The translations under genes and the position numbers were made by a program. From Rickettsia typhi (lineage in GTDB: Bacteria; Pseudomonadota; Alphaproteobacteria; Rickettsiales; UBA1997): DNA of 19,676 nt. Every line of letters begins with the position of its first letter. Positions within the stretch are counted from its first letter, which is position 1. The DNA lies in assembly GCA_945902255.1 (NCBI GenBank), contig CAMDMO010000014.1, positions 1 through 19,676 of the forward strand, written 5' to 3'. This document shows positions 7,345 through 14,516 of this stretch, in pieces. The notes under the pieces were generated by a model. The model was not told the DNA's origin, ran no database searches, and saw only the letters and a list, made by a program, of their open reading frames with translations.

Positions 7345-8060
7345 TGCTGCCTTTAAAAATCACAGAAATTTCAAAATCATTTGGCTCAAAATTGGTTCTT
7401 GATAAAGTTGGTTTTGAAGTAAAAGAAAATGAAATTTTTGGTTTTATTGGATTAAATGGAGTTGGTAAAACCACTCTAATTAAGATTATTCTAGACCTTT
7501 TAAATCAAGATGATGGCGAAATCGAAATTTTTGGTCTTTCTTCAATTCTGCCGCAATCTCGTCAGAAAATTTGCTATTTGCCAGAAAAATTTCAGCCGTC
7601 ACAGCATTTAAAAGGCGAAGAATTTTTAAAATTTGTTTTAGATTTTTACGGTAAAAAATATGATGCAAATAAGGCGAGGGTGATTTGCGAAAATCTTGAT
7701 TTAGATTTTGCAGTTTTGCGCCAAAAAGTAACAAGATATTCCAAAGGCATGATGCAAAAACTTGGATTAATTGCAGTTTTTTTATCGGAAGCAGATTTGA
7801 TAATTTTGGATGAGCCCATGAGTGGATTAGATCCAAAGGCTAGAATTGCATTAAAAAAAGAATTAATTTCTTATAAAAAATCTGGAAAAACCATATTTTT
7901 TAGCTCTCACATTTTATCTGATATGGATGAAATTTGCGACTCAATTTCTGTATTAAACAATGCTGAAATAGTTTATTTTGGAACTCCTGAAGGTTTTAAA
8001 ATTAGGCATGAAGAAAATAATTTAGATAGGGCGTTTTTGAAGGAAATTGGGGTGATTTAA
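7344..8060 (+). CDS. ABC transporter ATP-binding protein (ABC-2/CcmA-like)
   Basis: This 238-residue ATPase has Walker A GLNGVGKT (36-43), a Q-loop-like YLPEKFQPS, the variant signature YSKGM (132-136) in place of LSGGQ, Walker B IILDEP with Asp156-Glu157, and the H-loop SSHILSDMDE. The SKGM signature and Glu-rich C-terminus are usual for the ATPases of ABC-2 type exporters (multidrug or polysaccharide/lipid). No permease gene lies on either side: aroQ overlaps its start and folD follows after 42 bp. The membrane partner must be encoded elsewhere or the pairing has been lost. The substrate cannot be named. Confidence 0.88.
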   Translation: MLPLKITEISKSFGSKLVLDKVGFEVKENEIFGFIGLNGVGKTTLIKIILDLLNQDDGEIEIFGLSSILPQSRQKICYLPEKFQPSQHLKGEEFLKFVLDFYGKKYDANKARVICENLDLDFAVLRQKVTRYSKGMMQKLGLIAVFLSEADLIILDEPMSGLDPKARIALKKELISYKKSGKTIFFSSHILSDMDEICDSISVLNNAEIVYFGTPEGFKIRHEENNLDRAFLKEIGVI

Positions 8061-8102
8061 AAGGAATTTCATCAATAAACTTTAGAATTAATTTATATAA
8101 AT

Positions 8103-8987
8103 ATGACAGCTCAAATAATTAATGGAAAAGAAATTGCTACAGCAATGAAGCTCGATATTGCTAAGCAGGTTGAAGAAATAAAAAAGAAATTTCATGTAAC
8201 GCCATCTCTTGCAGTTATTCTTGTGGGAAATGATCCTGCTAGTGAAGTTTATGTAAGTAATAAAGAAAGGGCGGCGCACTTAGTTGGCATGAATTCTCTG
8301 CAATTCAAACTTGCTGCTGATATTTCTGAAGCTGAGCTAATTGATAAAATTGTAGAGTTAAATAGCGACAAAAGAGTTCATGGAATTTTGGTTCAATTGC
8401 CGCTTCCAGCTCATATTAATGCGCGCACTGTAATTCATGCAATTGACCATCGTAAAGATGTTGATGGTTTTAATGTGATTAATGTTGGAAAGCTTTCAGT
8501 GGGAGATTTGGATGTAAAAGATGGTGCTATTATTCCATGCACTCCTAGAGGATGTTTGCATTTAATTAAATTCGTAAAAGGTGAAAATTTGGCCGGATTA
8601 AAAACTTTAGTTATTGGTTCATCAAATATTGTAGGACGACCTTTAGCGAGGCTTTTAATGCTAGAAAGCTGCACAGTTACAATTGCAAATCGATCAACTA
8701 AAGATTTAAAATCTGAATGCCTGCAAGCCGATGTGATAATTTCTGCCGCCGGAGTTCATGATTTAATAAAGGCTGATATGGTAAGAAAAGATACAATTGT
8801 GATTGATGTTGGAATCAATAGAATTGAGATAGGAGAGGGAAAAACCAAATTAGTTGGAGATGTTGATTTTGAAAATGTAAAAAATATTGTATCTCATATA
8901 ACTCCAGTTCCAGGTGGGGTTGGGCCAATGACGATTGCTTATTTATTACAAAATACACTAAATTGTTGTTTAAAAATTATATCTTAA
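8103..8987 (+). CDS. folD: bifunctional methylenetetrahydrofolate dehydrogenase / methenyltetrahydrofolate cyclohydrolase
   Basis: This 294-residue cytosolic enzyme interconverts 5,10-methylene-, methenyl- and 10-formyl-tetrahydrofolate and supplies one-carbon units for purines and formyl-Met-tRNA. It shows the catalytic-site block VGNDPASEVYVSNKERA with the key lysine at Lys54, QLPLPAHIN, PCTPRGC, the NADP-binding VIGSSNIVGRPLARLL and the C-terminal HITPVPGGVGPMT. Length and motif spacing are normal. It lies in the pssA-aroQ-ABC-folD run, and the next gene starts only 4 bp after its stop. Confidence 0.97.
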   Translation: MTAQIINGKEIATAMKLDIAKQVEEIKKKFHVTPSLAVILVGNDPASEVYVSNKERAAHLVGMNSLQFKLAADISEAELIDKIVELNSDKRVHGILVQLPLPAHINARTVIHAIDHRKDVDGFNVINVGKLSVGDLDVKDGAIIPCTPRGCLHLIKFVKGENLAGLKTLVIGSSNIVGRPLARLLMLESCTVTIANRSTKDLKSECLQADVIISAAGVHDLIKADMVRKDTIVIDVGINRIEIGEGKTKLVGDVDFENVKNIVSHITPVPGGVGPMTIAYLLQNTLNCCLKIIS

Positions 8988-8991
8988 ATTT

Positions 8992-9672
8992 ATGACTAAC
9001 GAAACAGAAATATCGGGTCTAATTGACCAGGCTAAATCTCAAGCTAGAGGAGATGCTGTAAAAAATTTTATCAGCAATAATAAAAAAAATGTAACCACAT
9101 TCACAGTTGTTGGAACAATTGCGTTGGTTATTTTTCTTATTTTTAATTTTTATCAAAAATCTCAAGAGAGAAAATTTTCTAAAATTTTACACCAATCATT
9201 AATCGATCAACAGATTGGTGATCTTGCAAAGGCGCAAGAAAGTTTGAAAAAAATTTATGAAACAGAATCAGCTCCAGGAGGAGTTAGATCTTTAGCTGGA
9301 CTGCGTTATGCTGGTTTGCTTTTAAACGAAGGAAAATCTGTTGAAGCAATAAAAGTTTATCAAACAATTAACGAATGTGGATCTTGTGATTCTTACGCTA
9401 AAGATCTTGCTGGATTACTTCTGGTAAAATTTTGGATTATGGACGCTTCAGAAAATAATAAAGAAGATTTGGGCGCTAGAATTGAAAAAATTGAAAATAA
9501 AAGTAAAATTTTGAAATATCAAATTGCTGAGCAAAGAGCTTGGTTTGAAATGCAGAAAAATAATTTAGAAAAATCTCGTCAAATTTTTGAATCTATTGCA
9601 AAAAATCCAGAAGCGCCACAGGTAGTAAAAGCTAGAGCTGCTGATGGTTTGAGAATTATTTCGGGGCGTTAG
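8992..9672 (+). CDS. YfgM-like membrane-anchored TPR protein
   Basis: The 226-residue product has a short cytoplasmic N-terminus, one transmembrane segment at about 35-53 (FTVVGTIALVIFLIFNF) and a periplasmic helical region. That region has the A-x3-Y-x2-AL-like spacing of tetratricopeptide repeats (for example LAGLRYAGLLLNEGKSVEAI and KARAADGLRIIS). The architecture is that of YfgM/TPR_21 (DUF2133) proteins, which associate with the Sec translocon and periplasmic chaperones. In many proteobacteria this gene precedes bamB, as here, though a 353-bp gap with a repeat separates them. A CGSC pair (near 133-136) could form a disulfide. Family is fairly clear; function is known mainly by analogy. 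Confidence 0.8.
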   Translation: MTNETEISGLIDQAKSQARGDAVKNFISNNKKNVTTFTVVGTIALVIFLIFNFYQKSQERKFSKILHQSLIDQQIGDLAKAQESLKKIYETESAPGGVRSLAGLRYAGLLLNEGKSVEAIKVYQTINECGSCDSYAKDLAGLLLVKFWIMDASENNKEDLGARIEKIENKSKILKYQIAEQRAWFEMQKNNLEKSRQIFESIAKNPEAPQVVKARAADGLRIISGR

Positions 9673-9700
9673 TTTTATATACTTAAATTGTCATCCCATT

Positions 9701-9791
9701 GCTGGGCGTGGTTTGTAACCGCGCCCACACTTTCATGCCTATTTTAAGCATTGCATGAAGTATGGGGGCGGAGTTACAAACTCCGCCCAGC
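9701..9791. repeat. GTTTGTAAC nested palindrome, copy B
   Basis: The left half runs from gctgggcgtggtttgtaacc to gcgcccacac and the right half from tgggggcggagttacaaac to tccgcccagc. Each half is itself a hairpin around TGT/ACA, and the two halves are inverted relatives with the outer pair gctgggc/gcccagc. Stem bases differ between halves and from copy A (3721-3823) in ways that mostly keep pairing, a sign that RNA or DNA folding is maintained. It lies 28 bp after the stop of the TPR gene. Confidence 0.87.
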
Positions 9792-9902
9792 TTGAGACCT
9801 CATCAAGCCATTGAAAATAAAACACCAAATGATTTTAATAAAAGTTTACCACAAAATAACCAAAAACTAAACACCACCGTGCTTAATTCGTGTGAAACCT
9901 AA

Positions 9903-10004
9903 ATGTTGAATTTTGTCAGTGAACTGGTTGACATTTACAAGGATAACGCGGGTGAAAAAATTTCTCATCGGCGAATCGGTGTTTATAATGATAAATTTCT
10001 TTAA
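9903..10004 (+). CDS. Doubtful 33-residue ORF upstream of bamB
   Basis: An ATG directly after an in-frame TAA opens a 33-codon frame ending in TAA. The product (MLNFVSELVDIYKDN...IGVYNDKFL) is mixed in composition and not obviously random, with a plausible amphipathic start. It matches no family I recognise. It has no Shine-Dalgarno sequence and overlaps candidate promoter elements for bamB. It could be a small gene, a remnant or chance. Confidence 0.15.
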   Translation: MLNFVSELVDIYKDNAGEKISHRRIGVYNDKFL

Positions 10005-10025
10005 AGATAATCAAAAAATCCAGCA

Positions 10026-11351
10026 ATGAAAAAACTCTTATCAATTTTTTTTTCAATCGCATTTTTATTTATTTCTTCTTGCTCAAAAGATAAGGAATAT
10101 GATAAAACAAAAGCGATTTCGGCCTTTGCTGCTATTGATCCTATAAAAGTTGATCCTGCATTAGAAAAAATTGAAATAACTATTCCAAGTCAAATTGAAA
10201 ATCAAATTTGGTATGGCTCAAATAATGATCAAAATAGTCGAGTTGAAAATTTTGCCTTCGACTTTCTAAAGTCGAAAAAGCTAAGAATAAACCGTGAAAT
10301 TTGGTCTAGTTACAATTATAGATTGCCAGATCGTTTTGTTTTTTCGCCCGTTATAAAAGATAATAAAGTTTTTTTATTAGACAGTTCTGGAAACCTCTCA
10401 GCCCGCGATTTATCTAGCAAAAAGAAGATTTGGAAAAAAAGAATTTTTCCAAAAATGTTTTTAAAAAATTACCAAACACCAAAAATTGGTTATTTTGATG
10501 GTAAGATTTTTGCAATTGCTGGAATCAATAAAATTAGCACCGTAAGCGATGTTGATGGTAAAATTTTATGGTCAAAAGATATTGCTTCAATTCCAATTTC
10601 AACACCAATTTCTGATGGAAATTTAGTATATGTTTCAACTAATGATAATAAGCTCTACGCCTTTAATATTACGGATGGAGAGCTGCAATGGGTTCATTCT
10701 GGAATTTTGCGCACCACAGCAATTTTTGGCGTGGGAAATCCTGTAATTTATAAAAATAATATCATCGTTTCTTACTCTTCTGGAGAGATTTATGCTTTAA
10801 ATAAAAAAACTGGCGAGCCAATTTGGTATGAAGATTTAAATGTTAATAGGGCTGTAAATTCTGACTTTTATTTGAATGATGTTGATGCCACTCCATTGGT
10901 TAAAAATGATATAGTTTACGCGATTGGAAATGGTGGATTTATGATGGCAATTGATGTGCAAAAAGGTGGATATTTATGGAAAAAAGAAATTGCCGGAGTT
11001 ACTGATTTCTGGCTTGCTGGCGACTTTTTATTTGTAATTAATAATGACAATAAATTGCTTGCGATTGATAAAAAAAGTGGCGGCATAAAATGGATTTCGC
11101 AATTAGCTAATTTTAAAAAAGAAACAAAACCTGAGACAAAAATTATTTATGATGGTGTAGTTATGGCGGGCGATAAGCTTTTAATTTCAAGCACTCGTGG
11201 TGAAATTTTAATTGTTTCTCCTTTGGATGGAAAAATTGAACAAACTTTTAAAACTGGTGAAGAAATTTATCATTCACCAGTCATTGTTAATGGTAAAATC
11301 TATCTTCATACCATGGGCAGATATCTTATTGACTTAATTGAAATTGAATAA
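10026..11351 (+). CDS. bamB: outer membrane assembly lipoprotein BamB (PQQ-like beta-propeller)
   Basis: This is a 441-residue outer-membrane lipoprotein of the BAM complex that helps insert beta-barrel proteins. The N-terminus has a lipoprotein signal (basic MKK, a hydrophobic stretch and lipobox ISSC with Cys19). The rest shows repeated PQQ-propeller blades with the recurring pattern of G.V.....G.L.A.D...G...W (for example LVYVSTNDNKLYAFNITDGE and AIGNGGFMMAIDVQKGGYLW). The YfgM-like gene upstream is the normal neighbour of bamB; the usual downstream gene der is replaced here by valS, which starts one base after the bamB stop. A small perfect palindrome (ttcgacttt-ct-aaagtcgaa, about 10257-10276) lies in the N-terminal coding region. 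Confidence 0.88.
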   Translation: MKKLLSIFFSIAFLFISSCSKDKEYDKTKAISAFAAIDPIKVDPALEKIEITIPSQIENQIWYGSNNDQNSRVENFAFDFLKSKKLRINREIWSSYNYRLPDRFVFSPVIKDNKVFLLDSSGNLSARDLSSKKKIWKKRIFPKMFLKNYQTPKIGYFDGKIFAIAGINKISTVSDVDGKILWSKDIASIPISTPISDGNLVYVSTNDNKLYAFNITDGELQWVHSGILRTTAIFGVGNPVIYKNNIIVSYSSGEIYALNKKTGEPIWYEDLNVNRAVNSDFYLNDVDATPLVKNDIVYAIGNGGFMMAIDVQKGGYLWKKEIAGVTDFWLAGDFLFVINNDNKLLAIDKKSGGIKWISQLANFKKETKPETKIIYDGVVMAGDKLLISSTRGEILIVSPLDGKIEQTFKTGEEIYHSPVIVNGKIYLHTMGRYLIDLIEIE

Positions 11352-11352
11352 A

Positions 11353-14300
11353 ATGACTTCTGAAATAAAAAAATTACCTGATCGTTTTGACGCAAAAACT
11401 CACGAAAAATTTTGGCAAGAATTTTGGCAAAAAAACCAAATTAATATTTGGAAAAATGATTTGCCAAAGTCGGAAACTTTTGTAATCGACACTCCTCCAC
11501 CCACTGTTTCTGGGCTTTTACACATGGGTCATGTTTTTTCTTACACCCAAGCTGATTTTGTTGCTCGTTTTATGAGAATGAGTGGTAAAGATGTTTTTTA
11601 TCCAATGGGATTTGATGATAACGGTTTACCAACTGAGCGATTAGTTGAAAAAATTATTGGTAAAAAAGCTGGAATTTATGAAAGTGAAAATGGCCACGGA
11701 TCTTTTGTTAACAAGTGTAGAGAAGTTGTAGAAGAAGCGGAAAAAGAATTTGAAGCGATGTTTAATTCAATCGCTTTATCAGTTGATTGGAATCAAAAAT
11801 ATCAAACAATTTCTCCTGAATCACAAAAAATTTCTCAGGCTTCTTTTGTTGATTTATATCGCAAAAAATTAGTTGAAAAAAAATTCGAACCAGTTTTTTG
11901 GGATGTCTCTGACCGCACCGCTCTAGCGCAAGCTGACTTGATTGATAAAGAAGTTGAAGGAGTGATGAATGAGATTGAGTTTGAAATTGATGGCTCAAGT
12001 GAAAAAATTATAATCATGACAACCCGTCCTGAGCTTCTTCCAGCTTGCGTTGCGGTAATGGTTCATCCCGAAGATTCTCGCTACAAACATTTACATGGAA
12101 AACTCGCTATTACTCCGCTTTTTAGTGTAAAAGTAAAAATTATTCCTGACGACTTAGTTCAATTAGATAAGGGAACCGGTGCCGTGATGTGCTGTACATT
12201 TGGCGATGAGACCGATATTCGTTGGTGGAAAAAACACAATCTATCAACGCGCGTCATTATCAAGAAAGATGGAAGGCTTGCCTCATTGTTTCCGCTAAAG
12301 CAGCAAAATAAGTTAATTCAGGTGTCATTTGGAGTTGAAAATCATTATGATTATAGAGATGTGATAAGGATTGAGGAGTGTGTCAGTTTAGATAATTTTT
12401 GCATCATTTATGATTCTTTAGCTAAAGATGATTCTGGTGGAAGTAGGACAATAAAACAAGCCAAAGAAGCCATAATCGAAGCCTTAAAAAATACTCGATC
12501 TAATCACCCGCCCCTTGAGGGCGGGTCGAAGTCGCTTGCGACTTCGGGGAGGGGTCAAAAATCTCATCACGCAACCAGATTTTATTCTTTAGAAATTTTA
12601 TCTAAAGCAAAAGAATTGAGATCGAACCAAACTGATGCAGAAGGTTTACTATGGCATTACTTACAAAATAAGCAGTTAGATGGTCACAAATTCAGAAGAC
12701 AACAACCGATTGAAAATTACATAATTGATTTCATCTGTCTTGAAAAAAAATTAATAGTAGAGCTTGATGGCAGCCAGCATGGCGAAGATTCTGCTAGAAA
12801 ATATGATCAGAAACGAACTGAATTTTTAGAGAAAAATGGTTTTAAAGTTTTAAGATTTTGGAATGATGAAGTGTTTAAAAATATCTCAGATGTTTTGGAA
12901 AATATTTACTTAAACTTGCATTCTTTTGACCCCTCCCCGAAGTCGCAAGCGACTTCGACCCTCCCTCAAGGGGAGGGTGATAGACCGAGTGCGTCTGTGA
13001 GTGGTTCAAGCATACTTCTAAAGCAAGAAACAATCACCCGCGCAGTTAAATGCGCTGAGCGTTCGGGGGTTCCAATTGAAATTTTAGTTGTTCCACAATG
13101 GTTTATAAAAATTTTAGATAAAAAAGAGGAATTAAAAGCAAAAGCTGCTGAGTGTAATTGGTTTCCAGAATATATGAAAGTGCGTATTGACCAATGGATT
13201 GATGGGCTTTCATGGGATTGGTGTATTTCTCGTCAGCGTTTTTTTGGGGTGAATTTTCCGGTTTGGTATTCGAAAAAAGCGGGAGAGGAAGGTAAAATTT
13301 TAGTTGCAGAAATTGAGCAACTTCCTTGCGATCCAAATATTGATTTACCTCGTGGCTATTCGCGCGATGAGGTTGCAGCCGAAACCGACATTATGGATAC
13401 TTGGGCAACTTCTTCAGTGTCTCCACAATTATCTTCGCGTGCAATTAACGAAGAAATTCATTTAGGAAATTTAGCGCGTCATCAAAAATTATTTCCGGCC
13501 GACCTTCGTCCGCAAGCCCATGAAATTATTCGCACTTGGGCTTTTTACACTTTAGTAAAATCAACTCTACATCAAAATTCTATTCCTTGGAAAAATCTAA
13601 TGATATCTGGCTGGTGTTTGGCGGCAGATAAAACCAAGATGAGTAAATCGAAAGGAAATGTGGTGACTCCTACTTCATTAATTGAAGAAAAAGGCTCTGA
13701 TATTGTGCGCTATTGGGCATCAACTTCACATTTAGGTGCTGATACAGCTTACAGTGAAGAAGTGTTTAAAATTGGGCAAAAATTAATTACAAAATTATTT
13801 AATGCGGCAAAATTTGCTTCGATGAATTTTACAATTTTAGATCAAGAAACTAGTAGTGCAAACATCAGTGAAGCCGCAGATTTATGGATTTTAAGTAAGC
13901 TCTATAAAACACTTAATAAAGCCACTGAAGAATTTAAAAAATTTGAATATGCCAGAGCTCGTGAAGCGATTGAAGAATTTTTTTGGAAAGATTTTTGTGA
14001 TAATTATTTAGAAATTTGCAAAGTTAGATCTTATGGTTTAGAGGCAGAAAAGCTTGCTGGCATCGAGTTTTCAGCATCACAAAAAAATGAAATTATCGCC
14101 AAACAACAAAGCGCAATTTTAACTTTAAAAATTTGTCTAAATACAGTTTTAAAACTTTTTGCACCTTTTATTCCTCACATTTGCGAAGAAATTTTTTCAA
14201 CAATTTTTAGTGAAGAATTTGAAAAATTAGGATCAATCCACGCCAGAGGTTCTTGGCCCAAATTAGATCAAAAACTTTTTAATCAAAAATTTTGCGATAT

Positions 14301-14502
14301 TGGCGAAGCCGCGCTGGAAGTGATTTTTGAGGTGAGAAAATTTAAATCAGATAATAATTTATCGATGAAAACTACAGTTAAAAAAATTAAAGTTAATTGC
14401 GAAAAAGATTTAACCGAAATTTTAGAAGACTTAAGAAATGTGTGTAATGCGGAAGAAATAGAGTTGGTTAAAGAAGGGAAGTTTGTTGAAATTGGGTTAT
14501 AA
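11353..14502 (+). CDS. valS: valine-tRNA ligase with in-frame DUF559 nuclease insertion
   Basis: This class I aminoacyl-tRNA synthetase has the HIGH-type motif HMGH (57-60 from the ATG at 11353) and KMSKS (762-766). The CP1 editing region contains TTRPELLPACVAVMVHPED, the editing-domain exit motif is CAERSGVPIEI, and the SWDWCISRQRFFGV block is present. It resembles the compact archaeal-like ValRS of Rickettsia (about 814 residues, from memory) and lacks a long C-terminal coiled coil. At 1049 residues it is far too long, and the excess is two insertions between editing-domain strands and the CAERSG motif: about 40 extra residues (around 310-363) and a roughly 165-residue DUF559 domain with flanks (about 381-546). 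Both keep the frame and no stop is present. ATG 11353 is preferred to 11338 because it follows the bamB stop directly. It charges tRNA-Val in the cytoplasm. Confidence 0.95.
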   Translation: MTSEIKKLPDRFDAKTHEKFWQEFWQKNQINIWKNDLPKSETFVIDTPPPTVSGLLHMGHVFSYTQADFVARFMRMSGKDVFYPMGFDDNGLPTERLVEKIIGKKAGIYESENGHGSFVNKCREVVEEAEKEFEAMFNSIALSVDWNQKYQTISPESQKISQASFVDLYRKKLVEKKFEPVFWDVSDRTALAQADLIDKEVEGVMNEIEFEIDGSSEKIIIMTTRPELLPACVAVMVHPEDSRYKHLHGKLAITPLFSVKVKIIPDDLVQLDKGTGAVMCCTFGDETDIRWWKKHNLSTRVIIKKDGRLASLFPLKQQNKLIQVSFGVENHYDYRDVIRIEECVSLDNFCIIYDSLAKDDSGGSRTIKQAKEAIIEALKNTRSNHPPLEGGSKSLATSGRGQKSHHATRFYSLEILSKAKELRSNQTDAEGLLWHYLQNKQLDGHKFRRQQPIENYIIDFICLEKKLIVELDGSQHGEDSARKYDQKRTEFLEKNGFKVLRFWNDEVFKNISDVLENIYLNLHSFDPSPKSQATSTLPQGEGDRPSASVSGSSILLKQETITRAVKCAERSGVPIEILVVPQWFIKILDKKEELKAKAAECNWFPEYMKVRIDQWIDGLSWDWCISRQRFFGVNFPVWYSKKAGEEGKILVAEIEQLPCDPNIDLPRGYSRDEVAAETDIMDTWATSSVSPQLSSRAINEEIHLGNLARHQKLFPADLRPQAHEIIRTWAFYTLVKSTLHQNSIPWKNLMISGWCLAADKTKMSKSKGNVVTPTSLIEEKGSDIVRYWASTSHLGADTAYSEEVFKIGQKLITKLFNAAKFASMNFTILDQETSSANISEAADLWILSKLYKTLNKATEEFKKFEYARAREAIEEFFWKDFCDNYLEICKVRSYGLEAEKLAGIEFSASQKNEIIAKQQSAILTLKICLNTVLKLFAPFIPHICEEIFSTIFSEEFEKLGSIHARGSWPKLDQKLFNQKFCDIGEAALEVIFEVRKFKSDNNLSMKTTVKKIKVNCEKDLTEILEDLRNVCNAEEIELVKEGKFVEIGL
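12494..12560. repeat. Left arm of the valS inverted repeat (two nested hairpins)
   Basis: This arm holds a 7-bp stem cccgccc/gggcggg (12507-12513 with 12519-12525, loop cttga) and a 9-bp stem cgaagtcgc/gcgacttcg (12527-12535 with 12538-12546, loop tt). It ends in ggggaggggtcaaaa. It is strongly G+C-rich against the AT-rich host gene. It pairs with 12924-12989. Confidence 0.93.
12924..12989. repeat. Right arm of the valS inverted repeat (two nested hairpins)
   Basis: This is the inverted counterpart of 12494-12560. It has the 9-bp stem 12938-12946 with 12949-12957 (loop aa) and the 7-bp stem ccctccc/gggaggg (12959-12965 with 12971-12977, loop tcaag). Relative to the left arm the G-C pair in the 7-bp stem (12510 with 12522) is a T-A pair (12962 with 12974), so both bases changed and pairing was kept. 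Confidence 0.93.
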
Positions 14503-14516
14503 AAGCATCTTTTTCC

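Larger units (their letters stand above)
9673..10025. other. 353-bp gap before bamB: repeat copy, possible promoter
   Basis: The first half holds the GTTTGTAAC palindrome copy B (9701-9791), which probably terminates the pssA-to-YfgM run. The second half contains a TTGACA at 9928-9933 and a TATAAT at 9984-9989, not spaced as one promoter; the TATAAT could be the -10 box for bamB with a poor -35. A 33-codon ATG frame (9903-10004) also lies here and is listed as a doubtful gene. No tRNA or other RNA gene was recognised. Confidence 0.6.
12494..12989 (+). mobile_element. Palindrome-flanked DUF559 nuclease element nested in valS
   Basis: The unit consists of inverted-repeat arms at 12494-12560 and 12924-12989 (66-67 bp, three substitutions and one single-base gap) around a 363-bp core. 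The core encodes a DUF559 domain (about 12568-12917): TDAEGLLWHYL with Glu430 and Trp434, HKFRRQQPIENYIIDF with Asp459, and IVELDGSQH with Glu470, Asp472, Gln475 and His476. This is the Vsr/very-short-patch-like PD-(D/E)xK nuclease core, apparently intact. The arms translate as Pro/Gly/Ser-rich linkers (HPPLEGGSKS and TLPQGEGDRP). No start codon precedes the domain, so it is expressed only as part of ValRS. DUF559 genes are often, from memory, found beside palindromes of this kind. Mobility is inferred. Confidence 0.82.

Noticed and set aside
12560..12930. DUF559 as a separate gene inside valS
   Set aside because: There is no ATG or GTG with a ribosome binding site ahead of the domain and no stop codon before ValRS resumes, so it is read as part of the fusion.
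11353..14502. Intein in valS
   Set aside because: The inserted segment lacks intein splice-junction residues (N-terminal Cys/Ser block, C-terminal His-Asn) and the boundaries are Pro/Gly/Ser-rich palindrome translations. A DUF559 nuclease domain alone is present.
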